From Microcaldota archaeon (GTDB lineage Archaea; Micrarchaeota; Micrarchaeia; Micrarchaeales; Micrarchaeaceae), in assembly GCA_021827955.1 (NCBI GenBank), contig JAKATY010000054.1, positions 1-12,665 of the forward strand: DNA of 12,665 bases. Reading direction: 5' to 3'. The notes beneath the pieces were generated by a model, which saw nothing but the letters and a program-made list of their open reading frames with translations, did not search any database and was not told the origin of the DNA. Position numbers and translations under genes: made by a program. Numbering within the stretch: position 1 is the first letter of the stretch; each line of letters begins with the position of its first letter. Below are positions 1 through 6,508 of the stretch, in pieces.

Positions 1-1144
1 CCGACATCTTATATTTTTCAACAGCGAGCTCTACCTTGACCTTTGAATGGTTTATTATCACCTCCTTCGCACCGTCCTGGATCTTCCTTCCCAGCGTGCC
101 TTCGGCCTGGTATCCTACAAGTATGAGCTTGTTCATGGAGTTCCCTGCCAGCTTTGTCAAGTAGAAGAGCACAGGCCCTCCCACCATCATGCCGCTGGTA
201 GTGACTATTATGCTGCTTGAATCGTCGCTTACTATCTTGTTCCTCTCTCCTTTCTTTTCAACCGGCACGAAATTTGGGCTCTTGAACGGGTCATAATCGC
301 TCATCAGTATCCTTTTCTGCAGTTCCTCCCTGCAGAATATCACGTTGTGCCTGTGTATCCTCATTGCCCTGTTTATCATTCCGTCTATATAGATCGGAAC
401 CTTGGGTATCCTTCCCGAATTGAGGTAATCATCAAGTATGAGCAGTATCTCCTGCCCCCTTCCTACAGCAAATGTCGGAATTATTACCTTGCCTCCTGCC
501 ATAATCGTAGTCCTTACGCTTTCTATCATCTTGCTCGTCATGTCGTCCCTCTTCGGAAAGACGTCTGTTTTGGCGCCGTATGTGCTTTCGGTTATGAGCG
601 CATCCGCTCTCAGTCCCTTCACGTTCGCGCCATTGAGAAGCTTTGAGCTTGCAAGGTTTATGTCGCCTGTATACAGCAGGGTGCGCGTGCCGTCGCTTAC
701 GCTTATCAGCGCGCTGCCCAGTATGTGGCCTGCGCTTATGAATTTTATCGTAAGGTCGTTGAACTTGAACTCTTTGTCGTAATCCACTATCTTCTGGTGC
801 TTTGCCATTACGGCAAGCCCTTCTTTCGTGACATTTGAAGGTTTTGAAATCCTCAAATAGTCATTTATGATTACGTTTGTGAGCTCCATAGTGGGCTTTG
901 TCGCGTACACCTCTTTCTGGTATCCCGCGCTGTACAAATGCGGCAAAAATCCGCAATGATCCAGATGCGCATGTGTTATGAACACACCGTCTAGGCTCTT
1001 TATCTCCTCGGCACTTATTTTAGGCCTTTCTTCGACCTCTCCGAGCTTGATTCCAGCGTCAAGCAATATCTTAGACTTCTTAGTCTTTACCATGATGCAG
1101 CTTCTTCCTACTTCTCCTGCACCTCCAAAAAAAGAAATTTCCAT
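1..1144 (-). CDS. Beta-CASP metallo-beta-lactamase ribonuclease, aCPSF2-like (3' end cut by window edge)
   Basis: The first 381 codons of a zinc-dependent nuclease of the CPSF73/RNase J superfamily, which cleaves or trims RNA in the cytoplasm. From the ATG at 1144 the metallo-beta-lactamase fold shows a GGAGEVG start, HAHLDH at residues 58-63, AGH before LGSA, and TGD. The beta-CASP half shows the acidic TESTYG motif and the family signature SGMMVGGPVLFYL followed by GYQAEGTLGR. The window ends at KMS, just before the expected SAH-type motif, so the last metal-ligand region is outside. There is no N-terminal KH domain, which argues against aCPSF1 and for the aCPSF2 type; archaeal RNase J is the alternative. 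A GTG at 1153 is an in-frame second start. The leader upstream is extremely A-rich. Family call is sure, subgroup is inferred. Confidence 0.93.
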   Translation of the reverse strand, partial: MEISFFGGAGEVGRSCIMVKTKKSKILLDAGIKLGEVEERPKISAEEIKSLDGVFITHAHLDHCGFLPHLYSAGYQKEVYATKPTMELTNVIINDYLRISKPSNVTKEGLAVMAKHQKIVDYDKEFKFNDLTIKFISAGHILGSALISVSDGTRTLLYTGDINLASSKLLNGANVKGLRADALITESTYGAKTDVFPKRDDMTSKMIESVRTTIMAGGKVIIPTFAVGRGQEILLILDDYLNSGRIPKVPIYIDGMINRAMRIHRHNVIFCREELQKRILMSDYDPFKSPNFVPVEKKGERNKIVSDDSSSIIVTTSGMMVGGPVLFYLTKLAGNSMNKLILVGYQAEGTLGRKIQDGAKEVIINHSKVKVELAVEKYKMS

Positions 1145-1153
1145 TTCAAACAC

Positions 1154-1235
1154 TTTATTTTATTTTTTATCTATCTTTATTTATCTTATTTTTATTTTAT
1201 CTTGTTCTTTATTTATCTATTCTATTTATTTTGCC
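1154..1235 (-). promoter_or_regulatory. A-rich, nearly C-free leader of the beta-CASP gene
   Basis: Read on the minus strand this is almost pure A and T with scattered G and a single C. It contains two exact copies of AGATAAATAAAGA (1174-1186 and 1206-1218) and six AATAAA hexamers. Any TATA element of the nuclease gene must lie here, but so many A/T runs match that I cannot choose one. It may be promoter, unstructured leader, or both. Confidence 0.4.
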
Positions 1236-1298
1236 CATTCAATATCCTGCCATTTACAAATCTCTCTATAGGCATCGCAGCTTCTTCACGTTTTGTTA

Positions 1299-1394
1299 CT
1301 ATGCCGCAGAATCCGAAGCATTTTCTATACTTTCTCGCTTTATTTTACCCACAGCCAGCGTCATTATCCAATCGGCATTGCTTATCGACGGCAT
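1299..1394 (-). other. Possible 31-codon small ORF joined TGAATG to the coiled-coil gene
   Basis: The ATG at 1394 follows directly on the stop codon of the coiled-coil gene (TGAATG), an arrangement typical of translational coupling. The peptide begins MPSISNADWIMTLAVGK and stops at a TAG. Another frame then stays open to a TAG at 1222-1224, reading IVTKREEAAMPIERF and on. Together they could be one small gene of about 57 codons broken by a frameshift, or chance. I recognise no family. Weak call. Confidence 0.2.
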
Positions 1395-2096
1395 TCAGCC
1401 GGTCGGCTTTCTCTTTATCACTGCTATATCCTCCAAGTTTATCGTAGGGAACTGCTTTGGCGCTTGCCTCTCCTTTTTCGCCTGCTTCTGTTCTTTGCTC
1501 CTCTTTATGTTAAGCACGCTCCTTAGCTTTGCATACAATTCATCAAGCGTTGAATCATACTCCTTTACTTTCTTGCTCGTCTCTCCCATCTTTGCCTTAT
1601 ACGATTCTATATCGCCTCCTATGTTGTTCATTTTTCTTTCAAGTCTTACAAACATCAACGCATCATCGAGCTTTGCGTTGACGTCCTTAATCTTCCTTAT
1701 GAGCGCCCTCTCCTTTTCCAGAGAAGAAGCCTCTGTCTCTATGGCGAATTCGAGACCTCTTTTCATGCGTTTTAGCTTGCCTATAGACCTTCTGCTCTCC
1801 TCGAGCTCCTTTTGGTGCGAGTTGAGCAACTCGGCTATTGCCTTGTGCTCTTCCTCCTTGTAGCTCATGAGCCTTTCAAGGTTTTTGAGCTCTTTTATCA
1901 CGCCCCTCCTTTCTGCGCTTACCTTGTCTATCTTATCCTTTATCTCCTTGGATTCGGGGTTGTTTGACTCCGCGATTAACTCGTTCAGCGTTTTGAAGGG
2001 CTTGCCGCTTTGCTGGCCGTTCTGCTGTGCGCCTTTCTGAGGCGATTGCACTTTCTCTGCGCTATCCCTCTCCTGTTGTGTTTTTGCAACAGGCAC
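1395..2096 (-). CDS. Coiled-coil protein, COG1340-like
   Basis: A 233-residue, highly charged protein with no membrane segment. Residues 1-35 are low-complexity and Gln/Lys-rich; about 35-205 are long heptad-like helices rich in Glu, Lys, Leu and Ile; the tail is basic. Residues around 115-145 (LEFAIETEASSLEKERALI and on) resemble the LEW...QT..L...EK.LV..IK.LE signature of the archaeal coiled-coil family COG1340. It is shorter than the 250-300 residues I expect there. Members have no firm function, and some are misannotated as phosphoserine phosphatase. The start is a GTG at 2096; an in-frame TAG lies about 12 codons upstream with no ATG between. It follows the GT4 gene by 55 bases on the same strand, so co-transcription is likely. 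Confidence 0.75.
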   Translation of the reverse strand: MPVAKTQQERDSAEKVQSPQKGAQQNGQQSGKPFKTLNELIAESNNPESKEIKDKIDKVSAERRGVIKELKNLERLMSYKEEEHKAIAELLNSHQKELEESRRSIGKLKRMKRGLEFAIETEASSLEKERALIRKIKDVNAKLDDALMFVRLERKMNNIGGDIESYKAKMGETSKKVKEYDSTLDELYAKLRSVLNIKRSKEQKQAKKERQAPKQFPTINLEDIAVIKRKPTG

Positions 2097-2151
2097 TTCG
2101 TTTTCTGCTTTGCCGTTATTTACGTCCAGCTAATCGCCGTATCTGAGTAGA

Positions 2152-3330
2152 TTACAAATAGGATTGCATACTATTGCTTGAGATATCTTTATAAATATTA
2201 AGCAACTTTGCGGCAACTTCCTCATCAGAGTACCTCTCTGCGGTCTGCCTCATCGTATTATATCTGCCCTCTCTATTTATAACTCTTTCTATTTTTCTTG
2301 CGCAGCTTTTTGGCTTGCCCGGCACGAATTTTTCCCCATTTTTGCCGTTGATTACGATTTCTTTCAGCGCCAGATAGTTTGCCGCGACAACCGGTTTGTT
2401 CATCGCCATGGCTTCAAGCGCCACTATGCCCTGCGTTTCGAAAGTTGAAGGTATGCAAAGCAAATCGCATGCTGCATAGTGTTCGGCAAGCTCCTCTTCT
2501 TTTACAAATCCCAGGAATTTTACGATGTCGCTTATGCCGAGCTCTATGGCCATCTTCCTGTAGTAATCTTCTGCGGGTCCTGTGCCTCCTATAGCGAATC
2601 TCACGTCTTCCCTTTTCGATTTGAGGATCCTTGCCGCTTCGAGCATGATCTCTATGTTCTTTTCCTTGCTTATCCTTCCAAGGTAAAGCACCAGCTTGCT
2701 GTTTTTGTTTTTACCGCCAAGGAGCTTTCTTCGGATCCTGGCTCCGCTTACCTTTTTGTAGTCAAACTTTTCAAGGTCTATGCCATTTGGAACTACAAAC
2801 ACGTTCTTTATTCCACGCCTAACAAGCATCTCCTTTATTGCGTTGCTTGGTGCTATTACTGCGTTGCATCTGTTGTAGAAAAAGCGTGCATAGCTCCACG
2901 AGCGCTTTAGTATGAACTTCTGGAGCCTTTTGTTCTGCACCGTGTACTCCTTTATCACTGACCTGTTTGTGAAAAGCGTATGGAACGATGCGACTATCGG
3001 AACCCTGTTTATCCTGGCAAATATGAGTGCCGACATACCCATCGTAAACGGAGTGTGCGCATGCACCACATCTATGCCTCTTGAGAGCCTGAGCGAATCG
3101 AATGACGGGAAAAACGCTATGCTGTACTGCGGATACTTCTTCAGTTTTATTCCACGTGCCACAAATACGTTCCTATGCCTTTCCGCGGCCTGCTTCGTAC
3201 CGCCATTTCCGCTAGCGAATACATATACTGTATGCCCTTTCTTCTCCAGCTCTTTCTTTGCGTTGAGTATGGAGGTAACTACCCCGTCAACAGCGGGAAG
3301 AAAAGTATCTGTATAAAACGCAATCTTCAT
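2152..3330 (-). CDS. GT4-family glycosyltransferase
   Basis: A 392-residue retaining GT-B glycosyltransferase that transfers a sugar from a nucleotide-sugar, probably to a lipid or envelope glycan at the inner membrane face. The N-terminal Rossmann half starts MKIAFYTDTFLPAVDGVVTS and carries HAHTPF at 90-95. The C-terminal donor-binding half shows PNGID at 181-185, GRISKEKN at 218-225 with the phosphate-binding Lys, and the E-x7-E motif at Glu298/Glu306 (FETQGIVALE). Length is normal and no transmembrane segment is seen, so it is probably soluble or peripherally bound. The N-terminus resembles diacylglycerol glucosyltransferases and mannosyltransferases, but acceptor and sugar cannot be read from sequence. 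The gene lies 100 bases after uL15, possibly with its own promoter, and precedes the coiled-coil gene. Confidence 0.92.
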   Translation of the reverse strand: MKIAFYTDTFLPAVDGVVTSILNAKKELEKKGHTVYVFASGNGGTKQAAERHRNVFVARGIKLKKYPQYSIAFFPSFDSLRLSRGIDVVHAHTPFTMGMSALIFARINRVPIVASFHTLFTNRSVIKEYTVQNKRLQKFILKRSWSYARFFYNRCNAVIAPSNAIKEMLVRRGIKNVFVVPNGIDLEKFDYKKVSGARIRRKLLGGKNKNSKLVLYLGRISKEKNIEIMLEAARILKSKREDVRFAIGGTGPAEDYYRKMAIELGISDIVKFLGFVKEEELAEHYAACDLLCIPSTFETQGIVALEAMAMNKPVVAANYLALKEIVINGKNGEKFVPGKPKSCARKIERVINREGRYNTMRQTAERYSDEEVAAKLLNIYKDISSNSMQSYL

Positions 3331-3430
3331 TTTTTCCGACGTGCAATCACACTGAAATCAGCTAAACTAAGGGTATACTGAATTAAATCTTGCGTTACGC
3401 CCCATGCGCCGCAGCCCGGCAAGAGCGCAT

Positions 3431-3892
3431 CTATTCGCTTTTTTCCGCAATCGCTTCAGCCTTTTTCTGCTCTGTCTTTGCTTCAAGCAATACCGCTTTT
3501 CCTCCTGCGCCTTCTATCTTCTCTATCGCCTTCTTGGAAAACGCGCTTGCCTTTATGGTTGCTCCTGCGCTTGCCGCTCCATTGCTAAGTACCTTGTATC
3601 CGCGCAGTTCCAGCACGTTTCCGGAATTACTACTGCCTTTCTGGACCGCGAGCTTTCTGCCTATCTCCGAAAGCGTTATCTCATTCAGCTTCTTGTATCC
3701 AAATGGTGTAAATCCCCTTTTGCCTATGAGTTCTGGCGCCTTAGCTGTGAAATACGTAAACCTGTGCTTTCTTTTTCCTTGGCCTACCCCACCTCTGTCT
3801 CCTGCACCCCTGGCATTTTTGATGTTTCCTACTCCCCATCTTCTGCTGCCAAGGTATTTCCTGTTTCTTTTTTCTTTCCTCACGACCATCAT
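3431..3892 (-). CDS. rpl15: Large-subunit ribosomal protein uL15 (archaeal L15)
   Basis: A 153-residue structural protein of the 50S subunit. The basic, glycine-rich N-terminus (VRKEKRNRKYLGSRRWGVGN, then GAGDRGGVGQGKRKH) is the rRNA-binding extension of archaeal L15. The globular half contains GKRGFTPF, the LSEIG segment and an alternating Ala/Gly core (NGAASAGATIKASAFSKKAI) typical of L15e/L18e folds. The C-terminal 20 residues are charged and Ala/Glu/Lys-rich. The start overlaps the uL30 stop in ATGA, so translation is probably coupled. A second ATG follows immediately at 3889. In most archaea secY comes next; here a glycosyltransferase does. Confidence 0.96.
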   Translation of the reverse strand: MMVVRKEKRNRKYLGSRRWGVGNIKNARGAGDRGGVGQGKRKHRFTYFTAKAPELIGKRGFTPFGYKKLNEITLSEIGRKLAVQKGSSNSGNVLELRGYKVLSNGAASAGATIKASAFSKKAIEKIEGAGGKAVLLEAKTEQKKAEAIAEKSE

Positions 3893-4302
3893 ATCATCCT
3901 GAGTATGAGATTGTTTATTTCGCTGCCCATATATCCCAAGGCTCCGCCTACCTTATAACTTTGCTTTACCTCTCTGTATCCTCTGCTCGGAGGCCTAAGC
4001 GTTATCGGAAAATATTTCTTTACCTCAATCGCCTTTTCCGAGTTAGAGAAGTCAGATGCCTGAAGCGGCAGGTTCTTCTTCTTTACTATTTTTTCGAGCA
4101 CCTCTTTGCTTATCTCTCCGTACGCTATATAATCGTTTGCCTTTTTGATCATTCCCAGATAGGCGTCGTTTGCATTTAGTATAATGCAGTTGTTGGGCTT
4201 CTTAAGGTGAAGCCTATCCAGGGTTTCCTGTATATCTTTCCTTACCTTTACTCTCCCTCTTACCCTGACTACGGCTATCAGATTGTTTTTTAAGTCCTTC
4301 AT
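3889..4302 (-). CDS. rpl30: Large-subunit ribosomal protein uL30 (archaeal L30)
   Basis: A 137-residue ribosomal protein of the long archaeal/eukaryotic L30-L7 type, well beyond the roughly 60 residues of bacterial L30. The conserved core reads LIAVVRVRGRVKVRKDIQ, then LDRLHLKKPNNCIIL and AYLGMIKKANDYIAYGEI. The C-terminal archaeal extension has the LRPPSRGY and GGALGYMG segments. Its last bases overlap the uL15 start. Upstream no rps5 is found: the next gene is divergent and 355 bases away, so L30-L15 seems to be its own transcription unit. Candidate TATA elements on the minus strand are the A/T blocks at 4351-4362 and 4369-4387. Confidence 0.95.
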   Translation of the reverse strand: MKDLKNNLIAVVRVRGRVKVRKDIQETLDRLHLKKPNNCIILNANDAYLGMIKKANDYIAYGEISKEVLEKIVKKKNLPLQASDFSNSEKAIEVKKYFPITLRPPSRGYREVKQSYKVGGALGYMGSEINNLILRMI

Positions 4303-4657
4303 ATTAAAACACTTTAGAAATCAGCGCTGCAAAACCCGCATTCGTTAGTTTATAGTTTAAACCATTATCTTTTTATTCTTTATACTTGCAGGCCAACATA
4401 TGCCAAACAAAGCGTCAGACGCTAATGTGATAGCAATAGAAGATATTTATTGTTTGCTGTTATCGCAGCTTTGCTGAAAAAGCCAAATTTTATTGTTAAA
4501 GCCGGGTTTAATTAGCAAAGCTTGTTATCCTTGGTCCTCATAACTGCCTAGAAAACCCCTGTTCAAAATACCGCATTGCGTTATGCGCATTCCTGCGAAA
4601 CTGCGAAATGTCCTGAGTGCCGGTAAAAAGCCCTGCACATAACCTTTTTATTCACTC
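4303..4657. other. Gene-poor divergent intergenic region
   Basis: 355 bases between the uL30 start and the small membrane-protein gene. No ORF longer than about 30 codons looks coding on either strand, and I find no tRNA, 5S, SRP RNA or RNase P signature. The L30 promoter must lie near 4345-4390. At 4471-4484 the string TTGCTGAAAAAGCC precedes an A/T box (AAATTTTATT). A near-identical TTGCTGGAAAAAGCC precedes TTTAT just before the aminotransferase gene (7972-7990). That resemblance hints at a promoter, and so perhaps a small RNA from about 4510 on, unproven. Confidence 0.5.
4641..4652 (+). promoter_or_regulatory. Candidate TATA box of the small membrane-protein gene
   Basis: The string AACCTTTTTATT lies 6-17 bases before the ATG at 4658 and about 30-41 before the in-frame ATG at 4682. 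Archaeal TATA boxes sit about 25 bases before the transcription start, so the downstream ATG fits a short-leader transcript better. Confidence 0.35.
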
Positions 4658-4975
4658 ATGGGAAAATACCTCTGTGCGACCATGTATGCCAAAGATATCC
4701 AGAGGGTAAAAAGGCTGGACATTATACTAGAAAGACTCGCCTACTTGTCAATAGGTTTGGACTTCATAGTTGCGATAGCCACGCTTTTGCTCATGAAAGG
4801 CCTGAAATTCTCTGCATCGCTTTTGATGATAGGGGATTATTTGATATTCGCGGAAGTCATAATCGCAGCCGTTTTGTTCCTAATAATATTTGCAATAAGG
4901 CATTATCAGAAAGTGCTTGAAGCTATGGCCGAATTCTTGTACCGTGCAAAGAAGCTCGGGATGAAAAAGAAATAG
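4658..4975 (+). CDS. Small membrane protein with two transmembrane helices, unknown function
   Basis: A 105-residue protein that I do not recognise. A short basic amphipathic N-terminus (AKDIQRVKRLDIILERL) leads into a first hydrophobic helix at about 28-47 (AYLSIGLDFIVAIATLLLMK). After a short linker containing Lys-Gly, a second helix runs about 62-81 (LIFAEVIIAAVLFLIIFAIR). The tail is basic (YRAKKLGMKKK). By the positive-inside rule both ends are probably cytoplasmic, with a small outside loop. The listed start is the first ATG; an ATG at 4682 removes eight residues and fits the TATA spacing better. It stands alone between the divergent uL30 gene and the convergent Nudix gene. Confidence 0.7.
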   Translation: MGKYLCATMYAKDIQRVKRLDIILERLAYLSIGLDFIVAIATLLLMKGLKFSASLLMIGDYLIFAEVIIAAVLFLIIFAIRHYQKVLEAMAEFLYRAKKLGMKKK

Positions 4976-4981
4976 TGTTGA

Positions 4982-5003
4982 TGAAGCGGCGACATCTGCT
5001 TCA
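4982..5003. terminator. Weak inverted repeat after the membrane-protein gene
   Basis: TGAAGC at 4982-4987 and GCTTCA at 4998-5003 can form a 6-bp stem with a 10-base loop, starting seven bases after the stop codon and between convergent genes. No T-run follows on the plus strand, so a terminator role is only a suggestion. Confidence 0.2.
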
Positions 5004-5090
5004 GAGCTTCTCAATCGGAGTTTTCAAGTGAAACAGACAGAACAGCAGCTTTTGGGCATTGCGCTTTTTCTTCTCTTCTATTTTGCTTCA

Positions 5091-5222
5091 ACATCGCCCA
5101 ATATATGTCAGATAGAGCCGTACCTTTCCGTGTGCCGTTTCTTCCATGCCTTTGATGTCTATTTTTAGCTGCAGGTCCTGCAATGTATTGCATGCGCATG
5201 CGATCCACTGCGCTCTTGGCCG
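5091..5222 (-). other. Open reading frame continuing in frame past the Nudix stop
   Basis: After the Nudix TAA the same frame stays open for 44 codons to a TGA at 5088-5090. It reads in part LQLKIDIKGMEETAHGKVRL, which looks protein-like. There is no convincing start or Shine-Dalgarno site. An overlapping frame (5011-5208, ATG at 5208, 65 codons) is equally unsupported. It may be a small gene, a decayed remnant or chance; the rest of 4976-5222 shows nothing else clear. Confidence 0.15.
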
Positions 5223-5702
5223 TTACTGCCGCTTCGTCTCAATAGCGTCTATAGCGGCTTTCACAGATTCGGCTACATTTGGATATGTCCCAAGTTTATC
5301 TATCTCCTCCTTGCTGAACCATCCGATATCCGTGCTCTCCAATGCATTCAGCTTTGCAGTGCCGTCTCTGACTCTTGCGAGGTATATGTTGTCGAAATGT
5401 ATATGCATGCCAGTAGCGTATTGCACTTCCTCGTACACTATTACAAACGGCAGCGTTTCGGTATGTGCATCTTTGAAATGGAACTCTATACCCTGCCTGT
5501 TTACCAGCGATATATCTATGCCCGTTTCCTCTTTCGTTTCCCTGACCGCAGCCTCGCTGGGAAACTCTCCCGGCTCCACGTGTCCGCCAGGAGTTAACCA
5601 CATGCCGAGCTTTTTGTGCTTTATGAGCAGTGCCTTGCCATTTTCTACTACTACTGCGCTTGCGGTAATGCATCTCTTCACAGCATTTTGTACCTCCATC
5701 AA
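5223..5702 (-). CDS. Nudix hydrolase
   Basis: A 159-residue Mg2+-dependent pyrophosphohydrolase acting on a nucleoside diphosphate linked to another moiety. The Nudix box G-x5-E-x7-RExxEExG is complete at about 40-62 (GHVEPGE, then RETKEETGI). The flanking segments fit the fold: an N-terminal strand VVVENGKALLIKHKKLGMW, then LTPGG just before the box, and a C-terminal WFSKEEI helix start. Substrate (oxidised dNTP, ADP-ribose, NADH or other) cannot be told. A role in cleaning the nucleotide pool would suit the neighbouring repair glycosylases, but that is inference from position. The ATG at 5702 follows a possible TATA element (CTTAAAAG on the minus strand, about 5707-5715); the second codon is also ATG. 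The upstream endonuclease III gene ends 50 bases away on the same strand. Confidence 0.93.
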   Translation of the reverse strand: MMEVQNAVKRCITASAVVVENGKALLIKHKKLGMWLTPGGHVEPGEFPSEAAVRETKEETGIDISLVNRQGIEFHFKDAHTETLPFVIVYEEVQYATGMHIHFDNIYLARVRDGTAKLNALESTDIGWFSKEEIDKLGTYPNVAESVKAAIDAIETKRQ

Positions 5703-5751
5703 ATCACTTTTAAGTCTATTGCGTCAGTGCTGTATCAAATACAGGCAGGCA

Positions 5752-6408
5752 TCATTCGCTTTTTGTTACGCCGTTCCTAGGGCATACTGCAGCCAGCGGA
5801 CATTCGCTGCATTTTGGGATTGCGCCGCATAACGCCTTGCCGTGCGCTTTCAGCATGTATGCAAAATTGTGCCAATGCTCCCTGTCTACTATGCCTTTCA
5901 GGTCTTCCTCTATCCTGTCAGGATTCTTGTTTAGGCTGAGGCCTATCCTGTAGGAAAGCTTTATTACCCATGTATCTACCGGTATGCCTTCTACTATACC
6001 GAATGCGTTTATGAGTACCGTGTTTGCGGTTTTCTCTCCTACGCCAGGAAGCTCGATAAGCTCCTCCTTTCTGTTCGGGACCTTGCCGCCGTATTTCCTG
6101 CTTATCTCTTTGAATGCGTTGATTATGTTTACCGCTTTGTTTTTGGCGTAGCTCACCTTGCTTATATATCTAAGCAGCTCTTCTGGGGTTGCATTCGCAT
6201 AGTCGTCAGCGCTCTTGAATCGCCTGAAAAGTTCCGGCGTGATTGAATTTACTACACTGTCCTTCGTCTGCGCTGAAAGTATTGCTGCCGCAAGCAAATC
6301 CACAGGAGTAGAAAAATCTAGATAATACTTAGCATCCTTGTAGCTTTTTTCTATGATTTCTACTGCCCTTTTTGCGTCATTTGGGTTCAAAAGCCTTGGT
6401 ACTGGCAT
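5752..6408 (-). CDS. nth: Endonuclease III-type DNA glycosylase/AP lyase, paralog 1 (atypical)
   Basis: A 218-residue HhH-GPD base-excision repair enzyme that removes oxidised pyrimidines and nicks the abasic site. It has the LSAQTKD entry motif, the helix-hairpin-helix LPGVGEKTA with catalytic Lys126, and catalytic Asp145 in PVDTW. Four C-terminal cysteines (194, 200, 203, 209) should hold a 4Fe-4S cluster. Two oddities are seen. The cysteine spacing is C-x5-C-x2-C-x5-C, one residue shorter than the usual C-x6-C-x2-C-x5-C. The residues after Asp-Thr are WVIKLSYR, where most Nth have H and an R..NR pattern. Lys in the hairpin argues against MutY. I chose the ATG at 6408, preceded by AGGGAG and giving a normal Nth N-terminus; a TTG at 6438 would add ten residues. 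Confidence 0.93.
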   Translation of the reverse strand: MPVPRLLNPNDAKRAVEIIEKSYKDAKYYLDFSTPVDLLAAAILSAQTKDSVVNSITPELFRRFKSADDYANATPEELLRYISKVSYAKNKAVNIINAFKEISRKYGGKVPNRKEELIELPGVGEKTANTVLINAFGIVEGIPVDTWVIKLSYRIGLSLNKNPDRIEEDLKGIVDREHWHNFAYMLKAHGKALCGAIPKCSECPLAAVCPRNGVTKSE

Positions 6409-6438
6409 ATACTCCCTAATAGATTGAAGCAGTTTCAA

Positions 6439-6508
6439 ATCTAAATTGTTTTCTGTGCATTTATTCTTGTGCGTATGCCCTCATCTGAAAATTTAGGGAA
6501 GTGTAAGA
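6439..6508. promoter_or_regulatory. Shared divergent promoter region of the two nth genes
   Basis: Seventy bases separate the outermost start codons of the two nth genes. The string GCATTTATTC near 6459-6468 reads GAATAAATGC on the other strand, and is the only A/T block placed well for a TATA box toward either gene. AGGGAAG at 6494-6500 is a possible Shine-Dalgarno site for the plus-strand gene. Co-regulation from one short region is plausible. Confidence 0.4.

Noticed and set aside
1231..1863. A 210-codon plus-strand ORF with hydrophobic stretches
   Set aside because: It is the shadow of the Glu/Lys-rich coiled-coil gene, whose complement naturally reads as Leu, Phe and Ser codons.
3404..3958. 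Plus-strand ORFs of 170-184 codons over the ribosomal pair
   Set aside because: Antisense to uL15, which is unmistakable on the minus strand.
4400..4480. A 25-codon ORF and a loose C/D-box-like pattern in the divergent region
   Set aside because: The ORF has no ribosome-binding site or coding look. A CTGA is present but the C box does not match RTGATGA, so no box C/D RNA can be called.
5146..5832. A 228-codon plus-strand ORF
   Set aside because: It runs antisense to the Nudix gene and the end of nth paralog 1, both with clear catalytic motifs. Its translation is rich in Ser, Cys and Phe with no family pattern.
5752..6408. MutY or OGG identity for nth paralog 1
   Set aside because: The hairpin Lys is present, which MutY lacks. 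The C-terminal four-Cys cluster fits Nth and there is no MutY C-terminal Nudix-like domain.
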